From: Rhinopomastus cyanomelas
Lineage: Eukaryota > Chordata > Aves > Bucerotiformes > Rhinopomastidae
DNA: 64,000 nucleotides
Direction of reading: 5' to 3'
NCBI GenBank assembly: GCA_013400115.1
Contig: VXBP01010361.1
Span: forward strand, 112,326-176,325
Positions within the stretch are counted from its first letter, which is position 1, and every line of letters begins with the position of its first letter. The notes beneath the pieces were generated by a model. The model was not told the DNA's origin and made no database searches. It saw only the letters and a program-made list of their open reading frames with translations. The position numbers and the translations under genes are program-made. Shown here piece after piece: positions 52,814 through 62,799 of the stretch.

Positions 52814-53150
52814 TCATAGAATTATCAGGGATTGGAAGGGACCTCGAAAGATCATCCAGTCCAACCCCCTGACACAGCAGAATCCCCTAGACCAAGTCAC
52901 ACAGGAATGCATCCAGGTGGGTATTAAACATCTCCAGAGAAGGAGACTCCACAACCCCCTTGGGCAGCCTGTTCCAAGGCTCCATCACCCTCACTGGGAA
53001 GAAGTTCCTTCTTGGAACCTCCTGTGTTCCAGCTCACACCCACTGGCCCTTGTCCTATGACACTGAGCAGAGCCTGGCTCCATCCTCCTGACACCCATCC
53101 CTCACATATTTATAGACATTAATGAGGTCCCCCCTCAGTCTCCTCTTCCT
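52814..53150 (-). mobile_element. CR1, young subfamily
   Basis: GATCATAGAATTATCAGGG ... GGAAGAAGTTCCTTCTTGG ... ATAGACATTAATGAGGTCC. A ~25-bp deletion lies near 53,013. Confidence 0.93.
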
Positions 53151-53305
53151 AGATCGCTAATTGCTTTACACCTCTCTGTCTGTCCCCCCGCCCCCCTGCT
53201 GGGTTTATCACCGCAGTTAACGGTGCAAATTACTGCCCAGCCTGATTTCCTCCCTTTAATAAGCGAATGCAAAGCTGTGGGGAGGGAAGGAGGGAGTGTG
53301 CTGCC
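53151..53305. promoter_or_regulatory. Candidate conserved noncoding element
   Basis: GATCGCTAATTGCTTTACACC, GGGTTTATCACC, GGTGCAAATTACTGC and CCCTTTAATAAGCGAATGC in a unique block between two CR1s. Confidence 0.42.
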
Positions 53306-53391
53306 TGCAAACAGGGTCGTGGGGAGTCGTAGCATCGGTGGTGGCAAAAATCCCACCTGCCCGGGTCACCCTCTGCTGGGTCAAATAGGCG

Positions 53392-53664
53392 TGAGCTGGA
53401 GCAGAGGAGGTTCCACATCAGTGTGAGAAGGACCTTCTTCCCAGTGAGGGTGACAGAGCACTGGAAGGTGCTGCCCAGGGTGGTTGTGGAGTCTCCTTCT
53501 CTGGAGACATTTAAGACCCACCTGGAGGTGTTCCTATGTGACTTGGTCTGGATGATCCTGCTGTGGCAGGGGGATTGGACTGGATGATCTTTCAGGTCCC
53601 TTCCAATCCCTGATGATTCTATGATTCTTTGACTCTAAGATTCTATGATTCTGTGATTCTATGA
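53392..53664 (+). mobile_element. CR1 3' end with long octamer tail
   Basis: GGCGTGAGCTGGAGCAGAGG ... GATTCTATGATTCTTTGACTC; the tail runs ~55 bp to CTATGAACC. Confidence 0.94.
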
Positions 53665-53760
53665 ACCTCCCTAGACACCCTCCTCTTGATCCATCCCACC
53701 ACCCTCTTGTCCTTCTTGCCCACCAGGGCCTGTTGCTGACCCTTTTGAGTTTGCCATCCA
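53665..53760 (-). mobile_element. Possible CR1 ORF2 fragment
   Basis: CTCCTCTTGATCCATCCCACC ... GCCCACCAGGGCCTGTTGC resembles the reverse complement of CR1 ORF2 C-terminal coding. Short and diverged. Confidence 0.5.
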
Positions 53761-54005
53761 CGACAGCTCCACCACATACATCCCAACACACACCCCAGAC
53801 CCCCTCTGAAGGCAAACAACCCGCTGATGCGCCAACCCACGCTCGTTTTCCTCTTCCATACCAAAACAGAAGAGGCCATCTCCAGCACCTCATTGATATT
53901 CTCCCCCTGCCCCGCGAAGAACCAACCCAAACGTAGGAGGGGAGCAGCCGCGAGCCCCCTGAGGTGGCAGATGCAGCGCCGTTGTTGTGCACAGCGGCAC
54001 TGTTC
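53761..54005. other. Intergenic, nothing recognised
   Basis: Unique C-rich sequence. Confidence 0.4.
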
Positions 54006-54125
54006 TGGCCCCCTGACAGCTTGATTTAAGGCCTCCCTTGCCTGTGGGGTTGACATGACAACTGTGGGATATGTCATAAATATCCCAGGAGTGGACAGGA
54101 ATTGTGGGGCTGCACCGGCCGGCCG
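54006..54125. promoter_or_regulatory. Candidate conserved noncoding element
   Basis: GCTTGATTTAAGGCC, GGTTGACATGACAACTGTGG and ATATGTCATAAATATCCC in ~110 unique bases. Confidence 0.35.
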
Positions 54126-54590
54126 GCATTGTGCGGCATGTGGCTCAGCCCTCGGCTCGACTCGCTAGCTGAGCAGGGTTGGCCGCGGTTTTGTTTGGAA
54201 AAGAAAGAAAGAAGGGAAGAAAGGAGGAGGTGGGGGAGGAAGATAGTTGAAAAAATCTTCAGGAAAGAGAGCATGTGACTCGTGGGGGCTGTGGGATCAC
54301 TCGTGGCCGTCAAGGACCCAGCTGGCTGAAAGCTGTCGGTCAGCTGGTGGTCCACGTGAAGCCTTGGAGGTGTCTTTTTCCCGCTCTGGCCAAGGCTGAG
54401 CTGTCGCAGAAGTCAAGCCCAAGGCTTTTCCAGACTTGATGTGGAGGACAGGCTTCTAAATCTGGGCAGGCGGGTCGCTGAGAAGGAGAGTCATCGAGTC
54501 TTGACTTAAAGCCTGTTGAAGCAAGGGCAGGGTCTTGCTGAGTGTTGGGCATGGTTACGTGGACCTCTGGAGCCAGGTGTTGGGGCAGAG
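54126..54590. other. Intergenic, nothing recognised
   Basis: Contains a GAAAGAAAGAAAGAAGGG purine run (54,200-54,240). Confidence 0.4.
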
Positions 54591-54591
54591 A

Positions 54592-54745
54592 ATCATTGGA
54601 TCATGTAGGTTGGGAAGGATGGTTAAGGTCATCAGGTCCAACCCTTAACCCAGCTCACCACTAAACCAAGTCCCTCAGCACCACATCTCCACAGCTTTTC
54701 AGTCCCCCCAGGGATGGTGACTCCACCACTGATCTGGACATCATC
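54592..54745 (-). mobile_element. Old CR1 3' region
   Basis: ATCATTGGATCATGTAGGTTGGG ... CTAAACCAAGTCCCTCAGC ... GGGATGGTGACTCCACC. Confidence 0.88.
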
Positions 54746-54983
54746 TTCCACTGCTTTGTGTGCGGCAGGTTGGATCACACAGCACCTCCCAGCAGTCCTG
54801 ATCCTGTGGGTGTCACTTGTCTTGGTGACTAAAGAACATCAGTGGAGCAGCTCCAACCACAGCCACCCCACCCACTGCATTGGATCAGCCAGACCATGAG
54901 CAGAAGATGGAGATGAGAAGGTCCTAGAGGTAGGAACAGCAGGGCTCTGTCTGACTCCATGACACCTGAACAGTTTGGAAACC

Positions 54984-55065
54984 AAGATTATTGGGGATGG
55001 GACTGGATGATCTTTCGAGGTCCCTTCCAGTCTCTAATGATTCTATGATTCTGTGACTCTGTGAT
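54984..55065 (+). mobile_element. CR1 3'-end fragment with octamer tail
   Basis: GATGGGACTGGATGATCTTTC ... GATTCTATGATTCTGTGACTC TGTGATT. Confidence 0.92.
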
Positions 55066-55137
55066 TATAAATGAAATGGTGCCATTGGTATAAAACATCA
55101 TCTTCTGACAAGAGATGATCTGAGTAACCACACACAG

Positions 55138-55580
55138 AGTCACAGAACATCAGGGATTGGAAGGGACCTCCAAAGATCATCCAGTCCAATCCCCCTGCCA
55201 CAGCAGGATCCCCCAGATCGAGTCACACAGGAACAGTCCAGGTGGGTCTTAAACATCTCCAGAGGAGGAGACTCCACAACCCCCCTGGGCAGCCCCTTCC
55301 AGGGCTCTATCACCCTCACTGGGAAGAAGGTCCTTCTCAGATTGATGTGGAACCTCCTCTGTTCCAGCTCACACCCCCTGCTCCTTGTCTTGTCACTGGG
55401 TGCCCCTGAGCAGAGCCTGGCTCCATCCTCCTCACACCCACCTTTCACATACTGATCAACATCCATGGGGTCACCCCTCAGTCTCTGTTTCTCCAGGCTC
55501 AAGACCCCCAGCTCCCTCAGTCTTTCCTCAGCAGGGAGATGCTCCCTCCCTTCATCATCTCTGTGGTTCCAGGGTTGTAC
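55138..55580 (-). mobile_element. CR1, young subfamily
   Basis: AGTCACAGAACATCAGGG ... CAGATTGATGTGGAACC ... CAGCAGGGAGATGCTCCC, up to the ORF2 end. Confidence 0.94.
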
Positions 55581-55629
55581 TGGAGCAGAATTTCATGTTT
55601 TCCTGGACTTCCAGCACCATTTTGGAGCC

Positions 55630-56205
55630 TTTGAGTCTCCTTCTCTGGAGATGTTTAAAACCCACCTGGATGTGTTCTTGTGCAACTTGGTCTAGGTGAT
55701 CCTGCTGTGGTGGGGGATTGGACTGGATGATCTTTGGAGGTCACTTCCAATCCCTGATGTTCTGTGATGCTGTGACTGGATCTAGGGGATCCTGGTCTGG
55801 GTGGGAGACTGGACTGGAGGATCTTTGGAGACCTGACAGTGACTTTGTGACTGGCTCTAGGGGATCCTGCTGTGGGGCAGGGGAATTGGACTGGATGATC
55901 TTTCAAGATCCCTTCCAACCCCTAATGACTGGATCTAGGGGATCCTGCAGTGGTGGGGGGACTGGTCTGGATGTTCTTTGAAGATCCTTTCCAATCCCTA
56001 ATGTTCTGTGACTCTGTGACTGGATCTAGGTGATCCTGCTCTGGGTGGGGGATTGGACTGGATGATCTTTGGACATCCCCTCCAATCCCTAATGTCCTGT
56101 GATGCTGTGACTGGATCTAGGGGATCCTGCTTTGTCAGGAGGACTGGTCTGGATGATCTTTCCAGGTCCCTTCCCATCCCTACTGCTCTGTGACCCTGTG
56201 TGATC
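55630..56205 (+). mobile_element. CR1 3' ends, about seven tandem tail units
   Basis: The longest multimer in the window. Each unit runs TGGATCTAGG(G/T)GATCCTG ... CAATCCCTAATG and most are separated by a TCTGTGA-type end. The first unit keeps the body (GAGTCTCCTTCTCTGGAG). Confidence 0.95.
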
Positions 56206-56255
56206 CTGTGACAGCTGAGCCGCCCCTGCTGGGGGAAATACCTCCGTGATCATCC

Positions 56256-56600
56256 GCAAACCCAGACGCCCGCGATGAACCGGCTTAAAGCCCCTTTCTC
56301 AGGGCAGCACCGGCGGTGGGTGACATTTCCACCCTGTCCTTTCCCCTCAGGTCTGGACTTTCTAAAGCACCACCCATAGGGTCCAGGCTGCGTTTCAAAT
56401 TGAAATGAGACATTATTGAAACAAAGGAAGGGTTTCCTCTCCGCTCCCCTATTCTTCCCGCTATTATACGGGGTAAGACAAATGATGGGGAAAAGCTCCT
56501 TCCCACTTTTTTCCCTTTTCTTCTTTCCCCCTTTGTAAATTCGAAAAAAAAAGGAGAGAGAAGACTTCAACTTGAAAGGAAGATGAGCCAGAGCGACGGG
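56256..56600. promoter_or_regulatory. Candidate conserved noncoding element
   Basis: GACTTTCTAAAGCACCACCC, CGTTTCAAATTGAAATGAGAC (a near palindrome at 56,392-56,410), CATTATTGAAACAAAGG and CGCTATTATACGGGG. Confidence 0.42.
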
Positions 56601-57096
56601 AGGGGTGAGGGGAGGAACAAAACCCATCGGCAGCCCCAGCGCTGGGATTTAGAAACCTTTGGATGCACCAGGGTTACAGGGGAACAATCTCTGTCATTTC
56701 CAAGGTTTCCCCGAGCTGGAGGAGCTGGAGGAAGGGGGAAAAGGGGGGACAGGGGACCTGGTGTCAGTGTCTACAGCTGCTCCCCTGGAGATGAGCCCCT
56801 CTCATGAGGCATGGGGTGCCCTCACGCTCCCCAGCCCGTCCACCCAGCCCTTCGTCATCTGGACTTGGACTGGAGCCTTGATCCAAGTGGAGAAGGGCAT
56901 CAATTTATCGTGAGGGACCTATGGCTCAAGTCCTCAGGTGCCCAAGAGCACCCCACACCTGCTCTCTGCAGCACAGGGTGAGGGACCCAGTGAGTACCAT
57001 GAGCATCTCCCTTGAAGTCCCTCCCAACTTGTCCTACCTGCAAGAGCACCCTGAGGCAGATGCTCCAGGGGGTGCAGTGGGTGAGCACTGAGAATC
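56601..57096. other. Intergenic, nothing recognised
   Basis: Unique sequence, mixed composition. Confidence 0.4.
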
Positions 57097-57312
57097 ATGG
57101 AATCATAGAATCATCAGGGATTGGAAGGGACCTTGAAAGATCATCCAGTCCAATCCCCCTGCCACAGCAGGATCACCTAGATCCAGTCATTAGGGATTGG
57201 AAGGGACCTCAAAAGGTCATCCAGTCCAACCCCCTGCCACAGCAGGATCCCCTAGACCAAGTCACACAGGAACACATCCAGGTGGTTCTTAAACATCTCC
57301 AGTGAAGGAGAA
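57097..57312 (-). mobile_element. CR1 3' ends, two tandem tail units
   Basis: GGAATCATAGAATCATCAGGG and a second start ATTAGGGATTGGAAGGG at ~57,190, ending ACATCTCCAGTGAAGG. Confidence 0.94.
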
Positions 57313-57600
57313 TCATGGAATCATGAAGTCAATTAGGTTGGAAGAGATCTTTAAGGCTGTGGAGTCTCCTTCTCTGGAGATGTTTCAAACCCATCTGGCC
57401 ATGTTCCTGTGTGACTGGATCTAGAGGACCCTGCTGTGGCAGGGGGTTGGACTGGATAATGTCTCAAGGTCCCTTCCAAACCCTAATGTTCTGTGACTCT
57501 GTGACTGTTGAGTCCAACAGCACTGCCAGGTCACACTAAACTACATCCATCTCTACAATGGGGTTCCCATTCCAAACGTTCCTTGAGCCTTCAGAAAGGT
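57313..57600 (-). mobile_element. Old CR1 split by a younger CR1
   Basis: The left piece (AAGTCAATTAGGTTGGAAGAG) and right piece (TTGAGTCCAACAGCACTGCC) join as one old minus-strand CR1 when 57,357-57,506 is removed. Confidence 0.82.
57357..57506 (+). mobile_element. Nested CR1 3' end
   Basis: CTGTGGAGTCTCCTTCTCTGG ... CCCTAATGTTCTGTGACTCTG. Only a short CTGT repeat is common to both edges. Confidence 0.88.
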
Positions 57601-57710
57601 CCTCTTGAGTCTCAAGCAGTTTGTAAGTCTCCCTTTTCAGTTCTGCTTCATTCCAACCTCTTCTAAAGTTCCTCCTGCTGCTGCAGGCTGGTCCTTGTGA
57701 AGTGACCCTT

Positions 57711-57862
57711 GGTGGGGTCTCCTTCTCTGGAGATGTTTAGAACCCACCTGGACGTGTTCCTGTGTGACTTGCTCTAGCTGGTCCTGCTCTGGTGGGGGGA
57801 TTGGACCGGATGAGCTTTCAATCCCTTCCCATCCCCAACGTTGTGTGATTCTGTGATGACAC
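57711..57862 (+). mobile_element. CR1 3' end
   Basis: GGTGGGGTCTCCTTCTCTGG ... AACGTTGTGTGATTCTGTG. Confidence 0.92.
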
Positions 57863-58169
57863 TTGTCCTTCCCAGATGCCAGGAGAAACATCTCAATTAG
57901 GTTTTGTTTATGTGTTTCCCTGGGCTTGTCCTGTGTCTTGTGTGTTTGCAGAGGTTTTACTGATGCACAGGTGGGTTGGTAGGGAGAAGCAGGAGGAGAA
58001 GCACCTGGTTGGACCGATAGACACAGTGTCCTCATCGTCCCCTCAGCCTGCATCCGCGACGAGGCTTCGCTGTCCTATGGGCTTGACTTTGTGGGGCTCC
58101 CAGGAAGCCAAAGGATCAGAGCTCTAGGTTTCCCCCCAAAACCTGGTCAAAACCCACCAACACATTGAC
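57863..58169. other. Intergenic, nothing recognised
   Basis: Unique sequence; no signal. Confidence 0.4.
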
Positions 58170-58580
58170 CTGACAGATTGTCACCAAAGACCAGAACGTG
58201 GTTGAGGTACTTCACACCTTCTTTGCCTCAGCCCAGTTATCCTTGGGTACTCAGCCTCCTGAGCTGGAAAGCAGGGATGGAGAGCAGGACCCACTCTGCA
58301 CAGTCCAAGAGGAAGCAGCTGGACACCCACAAGTCTGTGGGGCCACTGCTGTGGTCCCCAGGGCTCGGTGTTGGGGCTGGTCGTGTTTCATATCTTTGCC
58401 AATGATCTGGGTGAGGGGATTGAGAGCCCCCTCAGCAGGTTTGCAGGTGACACCAAGCTGGGTGGGTGTGCTGAGGTGCTGGAGGGTAGGAAAGCTCTGC
58501 TGAGGGACCTGGATGGGCTTCATCGATGGGCTGAGGTCGGTTGTGTGAGGTTTAACAAGACCAGGTGCTAGTCCTGCACC
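58170..58580 (+). mobile_element. CR1 ORF2 (reverse transcriptase) remnant, frameshifted and deleted
   Basis: Frames read KQLDTHKSVGP, then (after a shift) VVFHIFANDLGEGIE and FAGDTKLGG. The last is the catalytic FADD box with Asp replaced by Gly. Sequence between LDTHKSVGP and the following motif is missing. Dead element. Confidence 0.85.
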
Positions 58581-58585
58581 GGGGT

Positions 58586-58918
58586 CTGGAGAAGAGGAGG
58601 CTGAGAGGAGTCCTTGTTGCTGTCTGCAACTGAAAGGAGGGTTGGGGGTCAATCTTCTCCCAAGTCAGTAGTGATGGGACAGGAAGAAACAGCCTCAAGT
58701 TGCACCAGGGCAGGTTTAGATTGGACATCAGGAAAAGTCTCTTCCCTGGTCAGGTGTTGGAACAGGCTGCCCAGGGACGGGGTGGAACTTCTGTCTCTAG
58801 AGGGATTCAAACAACAAGTAGATGTGGCTCTAGAGAACAGGGTTTAGTGGGCAGGGTGGGGTTGGTTGATACGTGGACTTGATGGTCTGGGAGGTCTCCT
58901 GCAGCCTTAAAGTACCAT
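58586..58918 (+). mobile_element. CR1 3' region, further subfamily
   Basis: GTCTGGAGAAGAGGAGGC ... GGAACAGGCTGCCCAGGG ... GGTCTGGGAGGTCTCCTGC; probably the 3' continuation of the preceding ORF2 remnant. Confidence 0.85.
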
Positions 58919-59560
58919 CAGAAGCTCTTTGCTGAGGGAGTGGTTGGGTACTGTAAGAGGCTGCCCAGGGAGGTGGTGGAGTCACCATCTCTGGAGGGGT
59001 TTAAAAACTGAGTAGCTGGAGCACTTGAGGTCTAGTGGTTAGGGAGCTGCTGGGCTGAGAGCTGGACTTAGCCCAGGGAGGTGCTGGAGTCTCCTTCACT
59101 GGAGAGGTCTAAGACCCACCTGGATGTGTTCCTGTGTGACTTGGTCTGGGTGATCCTGCTGTGGCAGGGGGGTTGGACTGGATGATCTTTGGAGGTCCCT
59201 TCCAATCCCTGATGATTCTATGACTTGCTGATCCTGGAGGTCCTTCCCAGCTGTGATGACTCTATGGTTCTATGATTCTACCGTGATCTAGGGGTTAGGG
59301 AGCTGTTGGGATGAAGACTGGACTTGCTGGTCCTGAAGGTCCTTCCCAGCCACGATGACTCTATGGTTCCATGATTCTACCATGGTCTAGGGGTTAGGGA
59401 GCTGTTGGGATGAGGGCAGGACTTGCTGGTCCTGCAGGTCCTTCCCAGCCATGATGATTCTATGATTCTACCATGGTGTAGGGGTCAGGGAGCTGTTGGG
59501 TTGAGGACTGGACTTGCTGCTCCTGCAGGTCCTTCCCAGCTGTGATGATCCTACCATTCT
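58919..59560 (+). mobile_element. CR1, second subfamily, with tail units amplified and a nested CR1
   Basis: GAAGCTCTTTGCTGAGGG ... GGGGTTTAAAAACTGAGTAG, then about four tail units sharing GGTTAGGGAGCTGTTGGG and GGTCCTTCCCAGCC. 59,070-59,221 is a nested young-type CR1 3' end flanked by GACTT. A single N lies just beyond, at 59,578. Confidence 0.92.
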
Positions 59561-59654
59561 CAAAGACAGAAGGAGAANGGCTTTAAATCTGAAACTTCCT
59601 AATCCCCTGAAGTCCACACTAGACTTCTTGCCTCCATGGAAACCCCAAAGCATT

Positions 59655-59965
59655 CATCCAAGTGATTGGCCTCCAATGAATTTTAGATAAGACAGAATGG
59701 AACGGAATTGATGTGATTTTAATGCAGAAGAAAGCGGTGGAAGGGAGGTCCACTCGGTTCATATTTGAATAAAGCAAACACGGCAGACAAAAGGCTGACA
59801 GCTGTAAATGACATTGTCAGTACAAAAATTATCAGCCAGTTTACAATCTGTTTGCTTATGTTGAACAAACAGAATGTGTGTGGCATCCCCGGGCTTCATG
59901 AATGGCAGAAATGCTTGCCGGCTCCGGAGCGCCGCGGAGCTGCTCCCGCCCAGCGCTGCCGCCCG
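59655..59965. promoter_or_regulatory. Candidate conserved noncoding element, inverted forkhead pair
   Basis: GATTGGCCTCCAATG, GAATTTTAGATAAGAC, GTGATTTTAATGCAG, TTTGAATAAAGC, GCTGTAAATGACATTGTC, then CTGTTTG (59,848-59,854) and CAAACAG (59,866-59,872) as inverted partners 11 bp apart. Repeat-free and AT-rich between a CR1 array and a pyrimidine satellite. Confidence 0.55.
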
Positions 59966-59989
59966 CCCGACAGCCGCGCTCAGGGAGAA

Positions 59990-61350
59990 CTCTCTCCTCC
60001 GCCTCTTTCTTCCCCTTCTCTTCCCCCTTCTCCTCCCGTTTTTCTCTCTTTCATTTACTTGTTTCTATTTTTAGTTATTTTTTTTCTCCTCTTCCTTTGC
60101 TTTTTTATTCCTCTTCTCTTCCCCTTCTCCTCCTGTTCTCCTCTATTTCCCTTTTTAGTTGGTTTTTTCTCTCTCCTCTTTCTTTCCTTTTTTTCCTTCC
60201 TCTTCCCCCCTGTTTTTTCTCTCTTTATTTCCCTTTTTGTTGGTTTTTTCTTTCTCCTCTTTCTTTCCTTTTTTCTTCCTCTTCTTCCCCTGTTTTTTCT
60301 CTTTCTTTCCGTTTTTAGTTGTTTTTTCTCTCTCCTCCTTCTTTGCGTTTTTCTTCCTTTTCTCCCCGTTTTCTCTCTCTAATTTATTTCCCGTTTTAAT
60401 TGTTTTTTCTCTCTCCTCTTTCTTTGCTTTATTCTTCCTCTTTTCCTTTTTTTCTCTCTTTATTTATTTCCTTTTTTAGTTGTTTTTTTCTCTCTTCTCT
60501 TTGCTTTTTTTCTTCTTCTTCCCTTCCTCTTCTCCTCCTGTTTTTTCTCTCTTAAAATTGTTTACTTTTTTTAGTTGTTTTTTTCTTTCTCCTCTTTTTT
60601 GCTTTTTTCTTCTTCTCTTCCCCTTTCTCCTCCTTTTTTCCTCTCTTTAATTTATTTATTTCTTTTTTTAGGTTTTTTTCTTTCTCCTCTTTCTTTTCCT
60701 TTTTCTTCTTCTCTTCCCCTTCTCCTTTTTTTCTCTCTTTAATATATATATTTCTTCTTTTTTCTCTCCTCTTTCTTTGCTTTTTTCTTCTTCTCTTCCC
60801 CTTCTCCTCCTTTTTTTCCTCTTTAATTTATTTATTTCTATTTTTAGGGTTTTTTTCTCTCCTCTTTCTTTGCTTTTTCCTTCTTCTCCTTCTCTCCCCC
60901 TTCTCCTCCTGTTCTTTTCTCTCTTTAATGTATTTATTTCTTCTTTAAGTTGTTTTATTCTCTCTCTCCTCTTTCCTAGCTTTTTCCTTCTCCTTCTCCC
61001 CCACTTCTCTTCCTGTTCTTTTCTCTCTTTAATGTATTTATTTCTTCTTTAAGTTGTTTTATTCTCTCTCTCCTCTTTCCTAGCTTTTTCCTTCTCCTTC
61101 TCCCCCCCTTCTCTTCCTGTTCTTTTCTCTCNCTTTGCTTTTTCCTTCTTCTCCTTCTCTCCCCCTTCTCCTCCTGTTCTTTTCTCTCTTTAATGTATTT
61201 ATTTCTTCTTTAAGTTGTTTTATTCCCTCTCTCCTCTTTCCTAGCTTTTTCCTTCTCCTCCTTCTTCTCTTCCCCTTCTCCTCCTGTTCTTTTTTCTCTT
61301 TAACGTATTTATTTCTTCTTTAAGTTGCTTTATTCCCTCTCCCCTCTTTC
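59990..61350 (+). repeat. Polypyrimidine minisatellite, ~1.36 kb
   Basis: C/T-rich throughout. The right half shows a higher-order unit of ~104-110 bp: CTCTTTAATGTATTTATTTC at 60,921, 61,025 and 61,186 regions and a TAACG variant at 61,301. An N at 61,132 sits where the period jumps, so the array may be mis-assembled. Confidence 0.95.
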
Positions 61351-61724
61351 TGTGCTTTTTCCCTTTGGTGGCGTTTTGGGGTGTTTCCCCCCGCCGGCGG
61401 CTGTTTTGTCTCAAGGGAGGACAAGGACCGCGGCGCCCGTGCGGGCAGAGCCGTCGGGAGGAGCCGGCCCGCGGCTCCCGCATTCCAGGCGCCGGACCCG
61501 CCGTTACCTAGCGAAAGCCCGACGTGCCTCTGCCGTCTCCATCCCTTCTCCCCCTTCTCCCTCCTCTCCCTCGCGGGGACAGCGCCTCTTGTAGCAGCAG
61601 CCGGGCTGCCGCGGGAGGTCCCTTCAGACCCCTTCGCTCTGTCCCTCCTCAGAGCCAAAACGTTAGCACCCCCCAAAACCAGCCCTTTTTTGGGGGGTGC
61701 AGCCTTAAAAAAGCTACAACCCTT
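61351..61724. other. CpG-rich intergenic DNA
   Basis: GACCGCGGCGCCCGTGCGGG and similar patches (61,425-61,620). No gene recognised. Confidence 0.4.
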
Positions 61725-61787
61725 CAGGGGGATTGGACCGGGGGACCTTTCGAGGGCCCTTCCAATCCCTAATGTTCTGTGATTATT
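61725..61787 (+). mobile_element. CR1 3'-end fragment
   Basis: GGGGGATTGGACCGGGGGACC ... TAATGTTCTGTGATT. Confidence 0.92.
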
Positions 61788-61794
61788 TTTAGAC

Positions 61795-61947
61795 TAGGTA
61801 ATAGCAAGAATTTTCTCACAGAAAGGGTGGTCAGGGGCTGGAAGGGGCTTCCCAGGGGGGTGGCTGAGTTGCCATCCCTGGAGGTGATTAAAGATCGCTT
61901 GGATGAGGTGTTGAGGGATCTGGTTTAGGGGTGAACTTGTAAGGTAG
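61795..61947 (+). mobile_element. CR1, older subfamily, left part
   Basis: GCAAGAATTTTCTCACAGAAAG ... GGTGATTAAAGATCGC ... GGGTGAACTTGTAAGGTAG. Its 3' end continues at 62,056 after a nested insertion. Confidence 0.9.
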
Positions 61948-62054
61948 CTGGACGTGTTCCTGTGTGACTTGGTCTGGGTGATCCTGCTGTGGCAGGGGGG
62001 TTGGACTGGATGATCTTTTGAGGTCCCTTCCAATCCCTAATGTTCTGTGGTTCT
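61948..62054 (+). mobile_element. Nested young CR1 3' end
   Basis: CTGGACGTGTTCCTGTGTG ... CTAATGTTCTGTGGTTCT, with GTAG on each side (61,944-61,947 and 62,055-62,058). Confidence 0.88.
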
Positions 62055-62055
62055 G

Positions 62056-62452
62056 TAGGGTAGATGGTTGGACCTGATGACCACATGGATCTTCTCCAAC
62101 CAGAATGATTCTGTGATTCTGTAGGGTGGATGGTTGGACTTGATGACCCCAGGGGTCTTCTCCACCAGAGTGATTCTTTGATTCTCTGTAGGGTGGATGG
62201 TTGAACTTGATGACCCCAGGGGTCTTCCCCAACCAGAGTGATTCTGTGATCTGTAGGGTGGATGGTTGGACTTGATGACCACATGGATCTTCCCCAACCA
62301 GAGTGATTCTTTGATTCTCTGTAGGGTAGATGGTTGAACTTGATGACTCCAGGAGTCTTCCCCAACCAGAGTGATTCTTTGATTCTCTGTAGGGTGGATG
62401 GTTGAACTTGATGACCCCAGGGGTTTTCTCCACCAGAGTCATTCCTTGATTT
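62056..62452 (+). repeat. Minisatellite made of CR1 3' ends, six units
   Basis: Units starting TAGGGT(A/G)GATGGTTG at 62,056, 62,122, 62,189, 62,254, 62,322 and 62,390 (65-68 bp), each with CTTGATGACC and CCAGAGTGATTCT. They continue the split CR1 at 61,795. Confidence 0.95.
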
Positions 62453-62799
62453 GTGAGCCTATTTATCTCAGGCTCCCGTTAAAACCCGAAGGCAAGCGCC
62501 CACCTTCGGGGTTTCCTCTTGGCCCTGCTTGCTTTCTCCCACCCTGACCTGACCCTCAAAGATAGCAGGGACCCCGCGTCGACTCGCTGCAGTGAATCAA
62601 GTCCCTTCCTTTCATGCAAACATGATAAAACCCCCCAACAAAACCCGGGCTGGGATTTGTTTAGAGGCACTTGGCTTGCACGGCCGAGGGGAAGAGCACG
62701 AAGGCAGGTGAGGAGGGTCTGCGCGGGGCCGATAAAGGGACGAGAACAACGCCGGGAGGACGCGGCAGCCGAGCACCCGGCCCCGGGCAGCGGGATGAG
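62453..62799. other. Intergenic, CpG-rich right half
   Basis: 62,580-62,690 includes CATGATAAAACC and GATTTGTTTAGAGG; otherwise unremarkable. Confidence 0.38.

Noticed and set aside
59765..60382. 205-residue + strand open frame
   Set aside because: Begins in a candidate regulatory element and ends in the pyrimidine satellite; low complexity.
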